Shown here: positions 5,399-12,535 of the stretch, piece by piece
How the letters are laid out: each line of letters opens with the position of its first letter
Numbering within the stretch: position 1 is the stretch's first letter
From: Mycoplasmatota bacterium
GTDB taxonomy: Bacteria; Bacillota_I; Bacilli_A; Izemoplasmatales; Izemoplasmataceae
Direction: 5' to 3'
Length of the DNA stretch: 12,573 bases
Assembly: GCA_022712785.1 (NCBI GenBank)
Contig: JAFLJX010000223.1
Coordinates: 1-12,573, forward strand
Translations under genes and position numbers: made by a program
The notes under the pieces: model-generated
What the model saw: only the letters and a program-made list of their open reading frames with translations
Told to the model about the DNA's origin: nothing
Databases searched by the model: none

Positions 5399-6787
5399 TT
5401 AAACAGCGTTAAGAATAAAACTTATTAAGAATAATATTCCTAATGCATACATCATTTTATTAACTTCTTTAGCTCTACCTTGAGCAACCATTACGATTGG
5501 GTAGAAAATAAATCCTACAGCAATACCTTGATTGATTGAGAATGCTAATATCATGAAAATAATTGTTAAGAATGCTGGAATAACGATAGCTTTGTCAGTC
5601 CAATCAATTTCTTTAAGTTGTCCAACCATTAAAGCACCAACCATTACTAAAGCCATTGCAGTAACTGGACTATAGAATAATGTAGTAACTGGATCAAATA
5701 CACCATTTACAACACTAAGTAGAGGATATGCGAATACAGATAATATGAATAATAGAGCAACTACAACACTTGTAAGTCCTGTACGTCCACCTTGTTCTAT
5801 TCCTGTAGCTGATTCAATATATGAAGTAACGTTTGAAGTTCCTAAAAGAGCTCCAGTCATTGTTCCAATTGAATCTGCAAGTAAAGCTTTCCCAGATCCT
5901 TGTAATTCACCGTTTTCATCTAGTAAACCACCTTGGTTACCAACAGCAATTAAAGTACCCGCTGTGTCGAAGAAATCAACAAATAATAATGTAAAGATAA
6001 TTCCAAATACTTCTGGATGTTTGAATAACTCACCAAAGCCACTAAATGCAGCAAAGAATGTTTCACCAGCTCCAGTAAATACAGTTTTAAGAGCGAAATC
6101 TGGGTTACTTAAATCTAAAGTAGGCATTAAGTGAGACCATGAAGTATCAAATAATCCTAGAACCATACCAACAACTGCAGTAGCTGCAATCGCAATGATT
6201 AAAGCAAATCTGTTACCCATAGAATAAAGTATAACTACTAAGATAATTCCAAATACAGCTAATAATACTGCTGGATGAGAAAAGTCACCTATTCCAACTA
6301 ATGTAGCTGGATTTGCAACGATAATTCCTGCATTCTTTAATCCGATAAATGTAATAAAGAACCCGATTCCTGCACCAATTGCAAACTTTAAGCCTACAGG
6401 TATAGAGTTGATAATAATTTTTCTTAATCCTGTTACCGAAATGATAAAGAATAATAAACCAGAAACGAACACTGCTGCTAATGATGCTTGCCAAGTTAAT
6501 CCATACGTAAACACTAATGTATAAGTGAAAAACGCATTTAGTCCCATACCAGGTGCTAATGCAACAGGTAAGTTAGCTAAGAATCCCATTACTAATGTAG
6601 CAATTGCTGCTGCGATTGCAGTTGCAAAGAATACTCCACCAAGTGGTACACCGGCACTACTTAACATAAATGAGTTAACTGGTAAAATGTAAGCCATTGC
6701 TAAGAATGTAGTAAGACCAGCAATAAGCTCAGTGCTAATTTTAGTTCCTCGTTCTTCTAACTTGAAAAAACTTTTAATAAATTCCAT
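5399..6787 (-). CDS. NCS2 family purine-base permease, AzgA/PbuG type
   Basis: This 462-residue polytopic inner-membrane protein has about 12-14 hydrophobic helices. It belongs to the AzgA-like branch of the nucleobase:cation symporter-2 family, which imports hypoxanthine, guanine or adenine. The N-terminus EFIKSFFKLEERGTKISTE followed by LIAGLTTFLAMAYILPVN is the branch signature. Others are ALAPGMGLNAFFTYT (77-91), the acidic LFVDFFDTAGTLIAVG motif about residues 268-283, and ATGIEQGGRTGLTSVVVALLF about 328-348. The start ATG (6787-6785) has GGAGG nine bases upstream. It forms its own transcription unit between two terminators. Its leader carries a predicted purine-responsive element. The exact substrate (guanine/hypoxanthine versus adenine) cannot be decided from sequence. 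Confidence 0.93.
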   Translation of the reverse strand: MEFIKSFFKLEERGTKISTELIAGLTTFLAMAYILPVNSFMLSSAGVPLGGVFFATAIAAAIATLVMGFLANLPVALAPGMGLNAFFTYTLVFTYGLTWQASLAAVFVSGLLFFIISVTGLRKIIINSIPVGLKFAIGAGIGFFITFIGLKNAGIIVANPATLVGIGDFSHPAVLLAVFGIILVVILYSMGNRFALIIAIAATAVVGMVLGLFDTSWSHLMPTLDLSNPDFALKTVFTGAGETFFAAFSGFGELFKHPEVFGIIFTLLFVDFFDTAGTLIAVGNQGGLLDENGELQGSGKALLADSIGTMTGALLGTSNVTSYIESATGIEQGGRTGLTSVVVALLFILSVFAYPLLSVVNGVFDPVTTLFYSPVTAMALVMVGALMVGQLKEIDWTDKAIVIPAFLTIIFMILAFSINQGIAVGFIFYPIVMVAQGRAKEVNKMMYALGILFLISFILNAV

Positions 6788-6834
6788 TAAAAAAATCCTC
6801 CATCTTCTATTTTTTTGCCAGAATCGTCAATTTC

Positions 6835-6884
6835 AAAAAAAAGGGCGAATTTCTCAAGTAATAAAAAAAATATCATAGATTCGC
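6835..6884 (-). terminator. Predicted expression-platform terminator in permease leader
   Basis: On the minus strand GCGAAU (6884-6879) pairs with AUUCGC (6850-6845), possibly plus two pairs across a bulge, around a long A/U-rich loop. CC and eight U's (6842-6835) follow. The stem is short, so the call is moderate. Its 5' arm coincides with the 3' strand of aptamer helix P3 and the P3/P1 joint, so aptamer and terminator would exclude each other. Confidence 0.5.
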
Positions 6885-6936
6885 ATTTACTGAGCGATTA
6901 GAGATAATCAACCTTATTTTTGACTATATATGATAC
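6870..6936 (-). promoter_or_regulatory. Candidate diverged purine-class riboswitch aptamer
   Basis: Read on the minus strand, the 67-nt element has P1 GUAUCAUA/UAUGAUAU (8 bp), P2 UCAA/UUGA with a loop ending AAUAAGG (consensus AAUAUGG), a P2-P3 joint ending CUCUAA (consensus UUUCUAC), and P3 UCGC/GCGA with loop CAGUAAA (consensus CCGUAAA). It ends with CUAU at the P3-P1 joint (consensus ACUAU). The discriminating base before UAU is C, which in canonical members selects guanine or hypoxanthine. Order, size and location before a purine permease fit. Deviations are one lost loop-loop C, longer P2-P3 and P3-P1 joints, and changes at conserved joint A's. It may be a variant aptamer, or a decaying one. 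Confidence 0.6.
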
Positions 6937-6948
6937 TAACTAAGTTCA

Positions 6949-6977
6949 ATTGTATCAAAAATATTAAAAAAAAACAA
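6949..6977 (-). promoter_or_regulatory. Predicted promoter of purine permease leader
   Basis: TACAAT (6954-6949) carries an extended -10 TG (TGATACAAT). A weak -35, TTGTTT (6977-6972), lies 17 bases upstream. Transcription would start near 6942, just before the P1 strand of the candidate riboswitch. A competing promoter reading (TTGATA-N17-TATCAT) a few bases downstream would start inside P1 and destroy the aptamer. Confidence 0.5.
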
Positions 6978-7000
6978 TACTTTTAGGTTCAAAGTAATTG
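6966..7000. terminator. Intrinsic terminator after the DUF1461 membrane protein gene
   Basis: On the minus strand CAAU-(U)-ACUUU pairs with AAAGUAUUG, a 9-bp stem with one bulged U and a short loop. Nine U's follow. The other strand also ends in a T-rich run, so it may work both ways. It separates the folD-purB operon from the permease unit. Confidence 0.8.
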
Positions 7001-7008
7001 TATTTTTT

Positions 7009-7653
7009 TTATTTAAGAGAAAGCGCTTTTATATAACGCCCGTTTAGATAATACAGTAATCCAATTGAACTAGAAAATAATGATAAAATAATTATGCCAC
7101 TCACCATCCAAAAATTTTGAGGTAATAAAATTATCAAAACATCTGTATTATAAAGAAGCCAATCATCATTTGTGAAGAATATTTGGTGAAAAGCTGTAAA
7201 CGCTGCATTAAAATCAATTATCAAATACCCTCCAACAAACAAGACAAATAACAATGGACCTAAGTATATTGATTTATATGTTTTATATAATTCATTTTTA
7301 TCAACCTTAAACATCATATAGGACAAGGAAACCGCTGTAATAAGGGAAATAATAGCTGCAACTCTTAGGTACGTATATAACTTTTTAACATCAACCATAT
7401 GACTAATTTCAATATCTCTTAATATTACTGAGTCATCATTTTCATTAACTCCAAACTCTAAATTATCATATCTATAATTCAAATATCCTGCAATTCTATC
7501 TACAGCATAATCATGATCAAAAAAGACATTATCATGACTATCATATATTCCTTTAGATAATAATAAATAAGGTTTAGATGTTAGAAATGATGCGAAAAGT
7601 ATTAATAAAAAGAATGGTACAGTGATCCATATCGCTACTTTTGATATTTTCAT
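7009..7653 (-). CDS. DUF1461 / TIGR01906 family integral membrane protein
   Basis: This is a 214-residue membrane protein of unknown function. A first hydrophobic helix (about 7-26) is followed by an extracytoplasmic segment of about 70 residues, then three or four more helices (about 97-115, 130-147, 170-178 weak, 182-203). The block containing ISHMVDVKKL (83-92) and the FHQIFFTNDDWLLYNTDVLI stretch, together with LPQNFW, are the conserved signatures of this family (typically FHxIFF-N-WLL--TD-LI-LFP--F). The start ATG has AGAGG upstream. It lies 48 bases after purB and probably belongs to the folD-purB transcript. A 15-bp palindrome lies between them. Why a DUF1461 protein should travel with purine genes is not known to me. 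Confidence 0.85.
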   Translation of the reverse strand: MKISKVAIWITVPFFLLILFASFLTSKPYLLLSKGIYDSHDNVFFDHDYAVDRIAGYLNYRYDNLEFGVNENDDSVILRDIEISHMVDVKKLYTYLRVAAIISLITAVSLSYMMFKVDKNELYKTYKSIYLGPLLFVLFVGGYLIIDFNAAFTAFHQIFFTNDDWLLYNTDVLIILLPQNFWMVSGIIILSLFSSSIGLLYYLNGRYIKALSLK

Positions 7654-7674
7654 AATATTTACCTCTTTATTCTG

Positions 7675-7710
7675 ATTTAATGACCAAACAATTAAGTTTG
7701 GTCATTAAAT
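7675..7710. repeat. Perfect 15-bp inverted repeat at the purB stop codon
   Basis: ATTTAATGACCAAAC (7675-7689) and its exact complement (7696-7710) are separated by six bases. The purB stop TAA (7707-7705) lies within one arm. Neither strand has a T-run directly after the stem, so it is not a standard intrinsic terminator. It would form a very stable RNA hairpin between purB and the DUF1461 gene, perhaps an mRNA-stability or processing element, or a protein-binding palindrome in DNA. Confidence 0.85.
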
Positions 7711-8997
7711 TCCTACTCTTTTATATATAGTATCTACGTTTTTCAAGAAGAAATCAATATTAAAGCATTCTTCAATTTCTTTGTTGCTGAGTATTTTACA
7801 AACGTTTTTATTCCCTAATATTAATTCTTTGAATTGAAGATTATCATTAAAACAAGTCATTGAAATAGGTTGCACTAGATCATAGGCTTCTTCTCTGGAT
7901 AATCCCTTATCTATAAGGTTTGTAAGAACTCTTTGTGAGAAGATAACTCCGTTAGTTTTGTAGATGTTTTTATACATTGTGTCTTCGAAAACTGTTAGAT
8001 TATTGAGAACTTTTGTGTATCTATTTAGCATATAATCAATCAACATAATTCCATCAGGAATTATAATTCTTTCAACGCTAGAATGAGAGATATCTCTTTC
8101 ATGCCATAAAGGTACATTTTCATAGGATGCAATCATGTATCCTCTTAAAACTCGTGATAACCCTGATATATTCTCAGATGCTATTGGGTTTCTTTTATGA
8201 GGCATTGCACTTGAACCTTTTTGTCCTTTGCTAAAAAACTCTTCTACTTCACGAACTTCAGTTCTTTGAAGATGTCTAATTTCAGTTGCTATTTTTTCTA
8301 ATGTAGCACCAATTAAAGCTATTTCTGCCATATATGCAGCATGGCGATCTCTCTGAAGTACCTGTGTAGAAATTTTCGAAGAATTAATCCCTAGTTTATT
8401 ACAAACATAATCCTGAACAAAAGGTGGTGTGTTAGCGAAATTACCAACTGCTCCACTTATTTTCCCAGCTTCTATGTCTTTTCTTACACTTTTAAATCTA
8501 ACTAAATGTCGGTTAATCTCTTCATACCAAAGAACCCATTTTAACCCAAAGGAAGTAATATCAGCGTGAACTCCATGTGTTCTTCCAATACAAGGAGTTT
8601 TTTTATAAAGAATTGCTTTTTCTTTCAGTACTTTTTGGAACTTTATCAAATCATCTAATAATATATCGTTTGCTTGTTTGTAGATATAACCATTTGCTGT
8701 ATCAACAACATCTGTAGAAGTTAATCCATAGTGGACCCATTTTTTTTCTACACCTAAATATTCACTAATATTTCTAGTGAAAGCAACTATATCATGTTTA
8801 GTAGTTTGTTCAAGTTCTTCTACTCTTTTAACGCTAAATTTAGCGTTTTCCCTTATTTTATCAACATCTTTTTTTGGTATTATTCCTAATTCACTCCATG
8901 CTTCTAACGAATATAATTCTACTAGTAAGAATGCATTGAATTTAGCAGTAGAAGTGAATAGTTTTTGCGTTACTTCTCTGCTATATCTTTCAATCAC
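7705..8997 (-). CDS. purB: Adenylosuccinate lyase
   Basis: PurB catalyses two purine steps: SAICAR to AICAR plus fumarate, and adenylosuccinate to AMP plus fumarate. From the GTG start the protein is 430 residues, matching the Bacillus enzyme (431). Landmarks are TTKHDIVAFTR with His68, KWVHYGLTSTDVVDT (86-100), GRTHGVHA with catalytic His141, LQRDRHA (214-220), the fumarase/aspartase signature GSSAMPHKRNP (261-271) and YENVPLWHERDISHSSVER (292-310). I chose GTG 8997-8995. It overlaps the folD TGA as GTGA, has AAGGA about ten bases upstream, and gives MIERYSRE, identical in pattern to Bacillus MIERYSRP. An in-frame ATG at 9021 lacks a ribosome binding site. It is translationally coupled to folD, which supplies the route to the formyl donor used in the same pathway. 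Confidence 0.97.
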   Translation of the reverse strand: MIERYSREVTQKLFTSTAKFNAFLLVELYSLEAWSELGIIPKKDVDKIRENAKFSVKRVEELEQTTKHDIVAFTRNISEYLGVEKKWVHYGLTSTDVVDTANGYIYKQANDILLDDLIKFQKVLKEKAILYKKTPCIGRTHGVHADITSFGLKWVLWYEEINRHLVRFKSVRKDIEAGKISGAVGNFANTPPFVQDYVCNKLGINSSKISTQVLQRDRHAAYMAEIALIGATLEKIATEIRHLQRTEVREVEEFFSKGQKGSSAMPHKRNPIASENISGLSRVLRGYMIASYENVPLWHERDISHSSVERIIIPDGIMLIDYMLNRYTKVLNNLTVFEDTMYKNIYKTNGVIFSQRVLTNLIDKGLSREEAYDLVQPISMTCFNDNLQFKELILGNKNVCKILSNKEIEECFNIDFFLKNVDTIYKRVGI

Positions 8998-9848
8998 GCT
9001 CCAAGAATCCTTTTGAAACATTCAATAGTGTTTTGTAATAAAGATGTAATAGTCATAGGTCCAACTCCACCTGGAACTGGTGTAATATAAGATGCTTTAT
9101 CTTTACATCCTTCAAAGTCAACATCCCCAACTAATTTACCTTCAGCTGTTCTGTTTACACCTACATCAATTATAACTGCTCCTTCTTTCACCATATCAGC
9201 GGTAACTGTATTAGCTCTACCAACAGCAGCAATTATAATGTCAGCTTGCAAACATTTTTCTTTAAGATTTTGAGTTCTTGAGTGAGCTATAGTAACTGTT
9301 GCATGTTTACCCATTAATAACATAGCTGCGGGTTTACCCACTATGTTACTACGACCGATAATGATTGCGTCTTTTCCTTTTAATTCAATATTTTTGCTTT
9401 CAAGCATTGTCATAATGCCTTTAGGTGTTGCAGGCAATATACATTTTCTTCCTAGGTGCATATAAGCTACGTTTAATGGATGAAATCCATCAACATCTTT
9501 TGAAATATCAATTGCATCAATCACTTTGTCTTCATCAATGTGTTTAGGTACTGGTAATTGTACTAAAATACCATGAACTTCATCATCATCATTGTATTGC
9601 TTAATTACGGCTAATAATTCTTCTTCAGAAATGTCTGCATCTCTTCTATCAACAGTACTAAGCATACCTGCTTTTAAACAACCTCTATGTTTAGCTTTAA
9701 CGTATGATTGGCTTGCTGGATCTTCTCCAACTAAGATAACTACAAGGTGGGGAACAGCTCCATATTGCGCTTTCAATGCCTCAACTTCTAATCTTACTTC
9801 TTCTCTAACTTCTTTTGATAAAACTTTACCACTAATAATTTCTCCCAT
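8994..9848 (-). CDS. folD: Bifunctional methylene-THF dehydrogenase / methenyl-THF cyclohydrolase
   Basis: FolD oxidises 5,10-methylene-THF with NADP+ and hydrolyses the product to 10-formyl-THF, the formyl donor for purine synthesis and initiator tRNA. It has 284 residues, full length. Landmarks are SQSYVKAKHRGC with catalytic Lys53 in the YVxxK motif, GILVQLPVP (93-101), KDVDGFHPLNV (117-127), the NADP-binding GRSNIVGKP (165-173) and PVPGGVGPMT (258-267). The start ATG (9848-9846) has AAAGGAG about ten bases upstream. It is the first gene of the folD-purB-DUF1461 operon, and its TGA overlaps the purB GTG. An extended -10 promoter and an A/T-rich leader hairpin precede it. No THF riboswitch is seen. 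Confidence 0.98.
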   Translation of the reverse strand: MGEIISGKVLSKEVREEVRLEVEALKAQYGAVPHLVVILVGEDPASQSYVKAKHRGCLKAGMLSTVDRRDADISEEELLAVIKQYNDDDEVHGILVQLPVPKHIDEDKVIDAIDISKDVDGFHPLNVAYMHLGRKCILPATPKGIMTMLESKNIELKGKDAIIIGRSNIVGKPAAMLLMGKHATVTIAHSRTQNLKEKCLQADIIIAAVGRANTVTADMVKEGAVIIDVGVNRTAEGKLVGDVDFEGCKDKASYITPVPGGVGPMTITSLLQNTIECFKRILGA

Positions 9849-9872
9849 AATTTATTTCTCCTTTCAAGAGGT

Positions 9873-9901
9873 ATAGATAATATAAATGATACTATCTATA
9901 T
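9873..9901 (-). other. Leader hairpin upstream of folD
   Basis: On the minus strand AUAGAUA pairs with UAUCUAU (7 bp, all A/U except one G-C) around a 13-base loop that can form three more pairs. It lies just before the folD Shine-Dalgarno. No U-run follows, so it is not a terminator. It may be simply A/T-rich background. Confidence 0.35.
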
Positions 9902-9931
9902 GATTGTTTTTATATATTATTAACTTTTATT

Positions 9932-9940
9932 ATTATATCA
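9932..9940 (-). promoter_or_regulatory. Predicted extended -10 promoter of folD operon
   Basis: TGATATAAT is a perfect TATAAT with the extended TGn element. No clear -35 lies 16-18 bases upstream. It is located between the upstream terminator and folD, leaving a leader of roughly 75-80 bases. Confidence 0.55.
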
Positions 9941-9964
9941 TTTTTTAGGTAACATTTATATAAG

Positions 9965-9998
9965 AAAAAGATAATCAATAATCTGATTATCTTTTTTT
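9965..9998. terminator. Intrinsic terminator after the M32 carboxypeptidase gene
   Basis: AAAAAGATAATCA pairs with TGATTATCTTTTT around a six-base loop, with T-runs on both strands. The core GATAATCA/TGATTATC lies at 9970-9977 and 9984-9991. It lies just downstream of the carboxypeptidase stop and separates that gene from the folD promoter. Confidence 0.9.
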
Positions 9999-10014
9999 TG
10001 TCTTCTATTAGCCA

Positions 10015-11505
10015 TTACAAATATAATTTACCATACTTCTCTTTTAAATATTTAATATAATACTTAGAATCAAATTCTTCTCCTGTAACTTCTAATAATA
10101 ATTCCTTAGGTGTTTTACTAGATCCAAATTTGTGAATCTTTTCTTTTAGCCAATCATTAATTACTTTTATATTGTTGTCTTTTACAAGACCTTCAACATC
10201 AATTTCCTTAATCATAGTATAATAAAATTGGGCGGAATATGCACTACCTAAGGCATAAGTAGGGAAATATCCTATTAATCCAGCACTCCAGTGTACATCT
10301 TGTAATACACCTTCAGCATAGTCTTTTGGTTCAATTCCAAGGTATTCTACCATTTTATCATTCCATAGCTTCGGAAGTTCATCTATGGTTACTTCATTAT
10401 TCATAATCATTCTTTCAATTTCATATCTAACCATGATATGCATTGGATATGTTAATTCATCAGCTTCAACTCTAATAAATGAAGCTTCAACTTTGTTAAC
10501 TCCTCTATAGAAGTCATCTAATGACACTTCTTTTAATTGTTCTGGGAATATTTCTAACAATTTAGGGTAATGTGCTTCCCAAAATTCGATACTTCTTCCT
10601 ATATTGTTTTCATAGAATCTAGATTGAGATTCATGAATACCCATTGAAGTTCCACCATTAAGTGTAGTATCATCCCATTTAGGATCAATTTGTTGTTCAT
10701 ATGTAGCATGACCTAATTCATGAATTGCAGCAAATATTGAACTAAACATAAAGTTCTCTAAATATCTTGTTGTGAACCTAACGTCAGTACTATGTGTGTT
10801 CCAAGTAAATGGATGAACACTCTCTTTCATAAGGCCAGATTCTTTATCAAAACTCATTACATCTATCAAATATTCAGCAAATTCTTTCTGTTTATCTCTA
10901 GGATAAAAATCTGTAATAAAGTTGTCATTTAGCGATTTACCACTGTTTAGTACCTCTTTTACAAATGGTACAAGATCCTTTTTTAAAGTATTAAAGAATT
11001 CATCATATTCTTTCATACTCATTCCTTCTTCATAATCATCTAACATCACATCATATGGGTGATCTACTTTGTTATAATACTTAACAAATTTCTTATTAAA
11101 ATTAAATATTTGTTCTAAATTCCCTTTGAAAGATTCATAATCATTATTTTCTTTAGCATCTTCCCATTCTCTTTGAGATAAACCTATAAGCTTGTTGTAT
11201 TCAACGAACTCATTTTTGGGAATATTTATGATCTTGTCTAAGTTTTTCTTTGCTTTTCTAATCTCTCTTTTGGAGATATCATCTAACTCATTTATTACTT
11301 TAAATAAGCCATTTACCACGTCTTGAAACTCTTGATTTGTTTGTAGATTAAATAATTCTCCACTTATTACCCCAAGCATTTCTGAACGTCTTTTAAAAGC
11401 TCCTCTAGGCGCCTCGGTACCTGAATCCCATCCAGATAATTGAAGTACATACATGTATGCTTTTTGTTTAGTTATCAATTCATTGAATTTATTCATTAAT
11501 TCCAC
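10015..11505 (-). CDS. M32 family metallocarboxypeptidase (Taq-type)
   Basis: This is a cytoplasmic zinc carboxypeptidase that releases C-terminal residues from peptides. It has 496 residues, the family's normal length (about 500). It is almost wholly helical, with a charged N-terminal half. The zinc site HELGH (HExxH) is at 262-266, and the downstream HESQSR motif (291-296) supplies the likely third ligand, Glu292. HPF (231-233) and the nearby TDVRFTTRY stretch are further M32 signatures. The start is GTG (11505-11503) with AGGAG seven bases upstream. An internal ATG three codons later is too far from that site. It has its own promoter and terminator, so it is probably monocistronic. It has no obvious link to the purine genes beyond general peptide turnover. 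Confidence 0.95.
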   Translation of the reverse strand: MELMNKFNELITKQKAYMYVLQLSGWDSGTEAPRGAFKRRSEMLGVISGELFNLQTNQEFQDVVNGLFKVINELDDISKREIRKAKKNLDKIINIPKNEFVEYNKLIGLSQREWEDAKENNDYESFKGNLEQIFNFNKKFVKYYNKVDHPYDVMLDDYEEGMSMKEYDEFFNTLKKDLVPFVKEVLNSGKSLNDNFITDFYPRDKQKEFAEYLIDVMSFDKESGLMKESVHPFTWNTHSTDVRFTTRYLENFMFSSIFAAIHELGHATYEQQIDPKWDDTTLNGGTSMGIHESQSRFYENNIGRSIEFWEAHYPKLLEIFPEQLKEVSLDDFYRGVNKVEASFIRVEADELTYPMHIMVRYEIERMIMNNEVTIDELPKLWNDKMVEYLGIEPKDYAEGVLQDVHWSAGLIGYFPTYALGSAYSAQFYYTMIKEIDVEGLVKDNNIKVINDWLKEKIHKFGSSKTPKELLLEVTGEEFDSKYYIKYLKEKYGKLYL

Positions 11506-11524
11506 ATTATCACTCCTTTAGTAT

Positions 11525-11553
11525 ATTATACACTATTCTTAGTGATTAGTTAA
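11525..11553 (-). promoter_or_regulatory. Predicted promoter of the M32 carboxypeptidase gene
   Basis: TTAACT (11553-11548), 17 bases and a perfect TATAAT (11530-11525). The -35 overlaps the stop codon of the preceding gene. The spacer contains a small hairpin, CACTA-AGAA-TAGTG. The predicted start leaves a very short untranslated leader before the AGGAG site. Confidence 0.65.
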
Positions 11554-12535
11554 TTTTAATATCTCCTGATAATGTTCTTTTACTTTTTACATTTATTACT
11601 CTAGTTTTATCATCGTTTTCAATTTCTACATCTCCACTCACTGATTTAAGTGTTAGATCATTAACATAGAAATTTCTTCCTTCTACATCCCCGCTCACTG
11701 TTTTAAAAGACGCTTCTTTGCACTCAACTGCGTGTAATTCAACATCTCCACTTACAGAATTAATATACAGATTATTCTCTAAAATTCCATTTTGTAGTTC
11801 AACATCACCATTTACAAGTGATATATCAAATGATATTGCCTTAAATCCATTCATTTCAATATCTCCATTTACCAAACTAAATTTTGCTTCTCCTAAGTTA
11901 ACATTCGAAATTTCAATATCTCCATTTGTACTTTTGTGATTGAACTTGTCAACAGTTAATCCATTTAATTCAAAGTCCCCAGATATAGTATTATATTTGA
12001 ATCCTTCAGCTTTAAGTTCTTTTGGAAATAAAACTAAGAAACCCGCACCATTATTATTGGTATATATATTCCCAAATAATTTCTTATTACTTTTTCTTTT
12101 TAAAGTAAATTTATTACTTGAAAAACCTATTTCATATTTATCAAGTTCCTTTATATTTTTTTGATAAACTTGAATACTCTCTCCTTCATAATAAGTCATT
12201 ATAAAATTATCATTCACAAGAGAAATTTCAAATTCTTTTATGTCTGAAATAGCGGTAAATGTCTCAACAAAGGTATATTTATCTAAATCATAATTGACTA
12301 TGCTTTCAACTTCATCTAGGTTAATTTCTGATGATAATGAATTTAAATCACTATATATTTCCGTTGCTACTTTTGAAGGTTCACCAAATTTTAGTCTTAA
12401 TTCATCCTCATTTAGTCCTTCTTCTTTTGCTGCTTCCATCATTTCTTTATGATCTTCAAGTATTTCCTTAATTTCCTTAGGACTTACATTAAGTCTTTGT
12501 AATTCTTTTTCCAAATCTTTCAAAAATTTGTTCAT
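11546..12535 (-). CDS. HAAS (DUF1700-like) plus DUF4097 beta-repeat protein
   Basis: This 329-residue protein has two regions. Residues 1-65 form a helical HAAS/DUF1700-type domain (LEKELQRLNVSPKEIKEILEDH, GLNEDELRLKFGEPSKVATEI), the module often encoded next to PadR-type regulators in Firmicutes. Residues about 90-329 are a DUF4097 region made of strands, with eight copies of a [S/N]-G-D-[V/I/F]-[E/K] motif. Their Gly residues are at 186, 205, 224, 243, 263, 282, 301 and 324, giving a period near 19 residues that suggests stacked beta-helix rungs. No signal peptide or membrane helix is evident, unlike many relatives, so it is probably cytoplasmic. A GGAGG site precedes the ATG, and the start overlaps an incoming upstream frame. 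A role in envelope-stress sensing is suggested by family context only. Confidence 0.85.
   Translation of the reverse strand: MNKFLKDLEKELQRLNVSPKEIKEILEDHKEMMEAAKEEGLNEDELRLKFGEPSKVATEIYSDLNSLSSEINLDEVESIVNYDLDKYTFVETFTAISDIKEFEISLVNDNFIMTYYEGESIQVYQKNIKELDKYEIGFSSNKFTLKRKSNKKLFGNIYTNNNGAGFLVLFPKELKAEGFKYNTISGDFELNGLTVDKFNHKSTNGDIEISNVNLGEAKFSLVNGDIEMNGFKAISFDISLVNGDVELQNGILENNLYINSVSGDVELHAVECKEASFKTVSGDVEGRNFYVNDLTLKSVSGDVEIENDDKTRVINVKSKRTLSGDIKIN

Noticed and set aside
5745..6134. 129-codon + strand ORF
   Set aside because: Antisense to the permease gene, with no ribosome binding site and no recognisable protein family.
8998..9021. ATG at 9021 as purB start
   Set aside because: No ribosome binding site precedes it. 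The GTG at 8997 gives the conserved MIERYSR start and a GTGA overlap with folD.
9849..9964. THF or purine riboswitch ahead of folD
   Set aside because: The leader has only a short A/U hairpin without a terminator and none of the conserved aptamer sequences.
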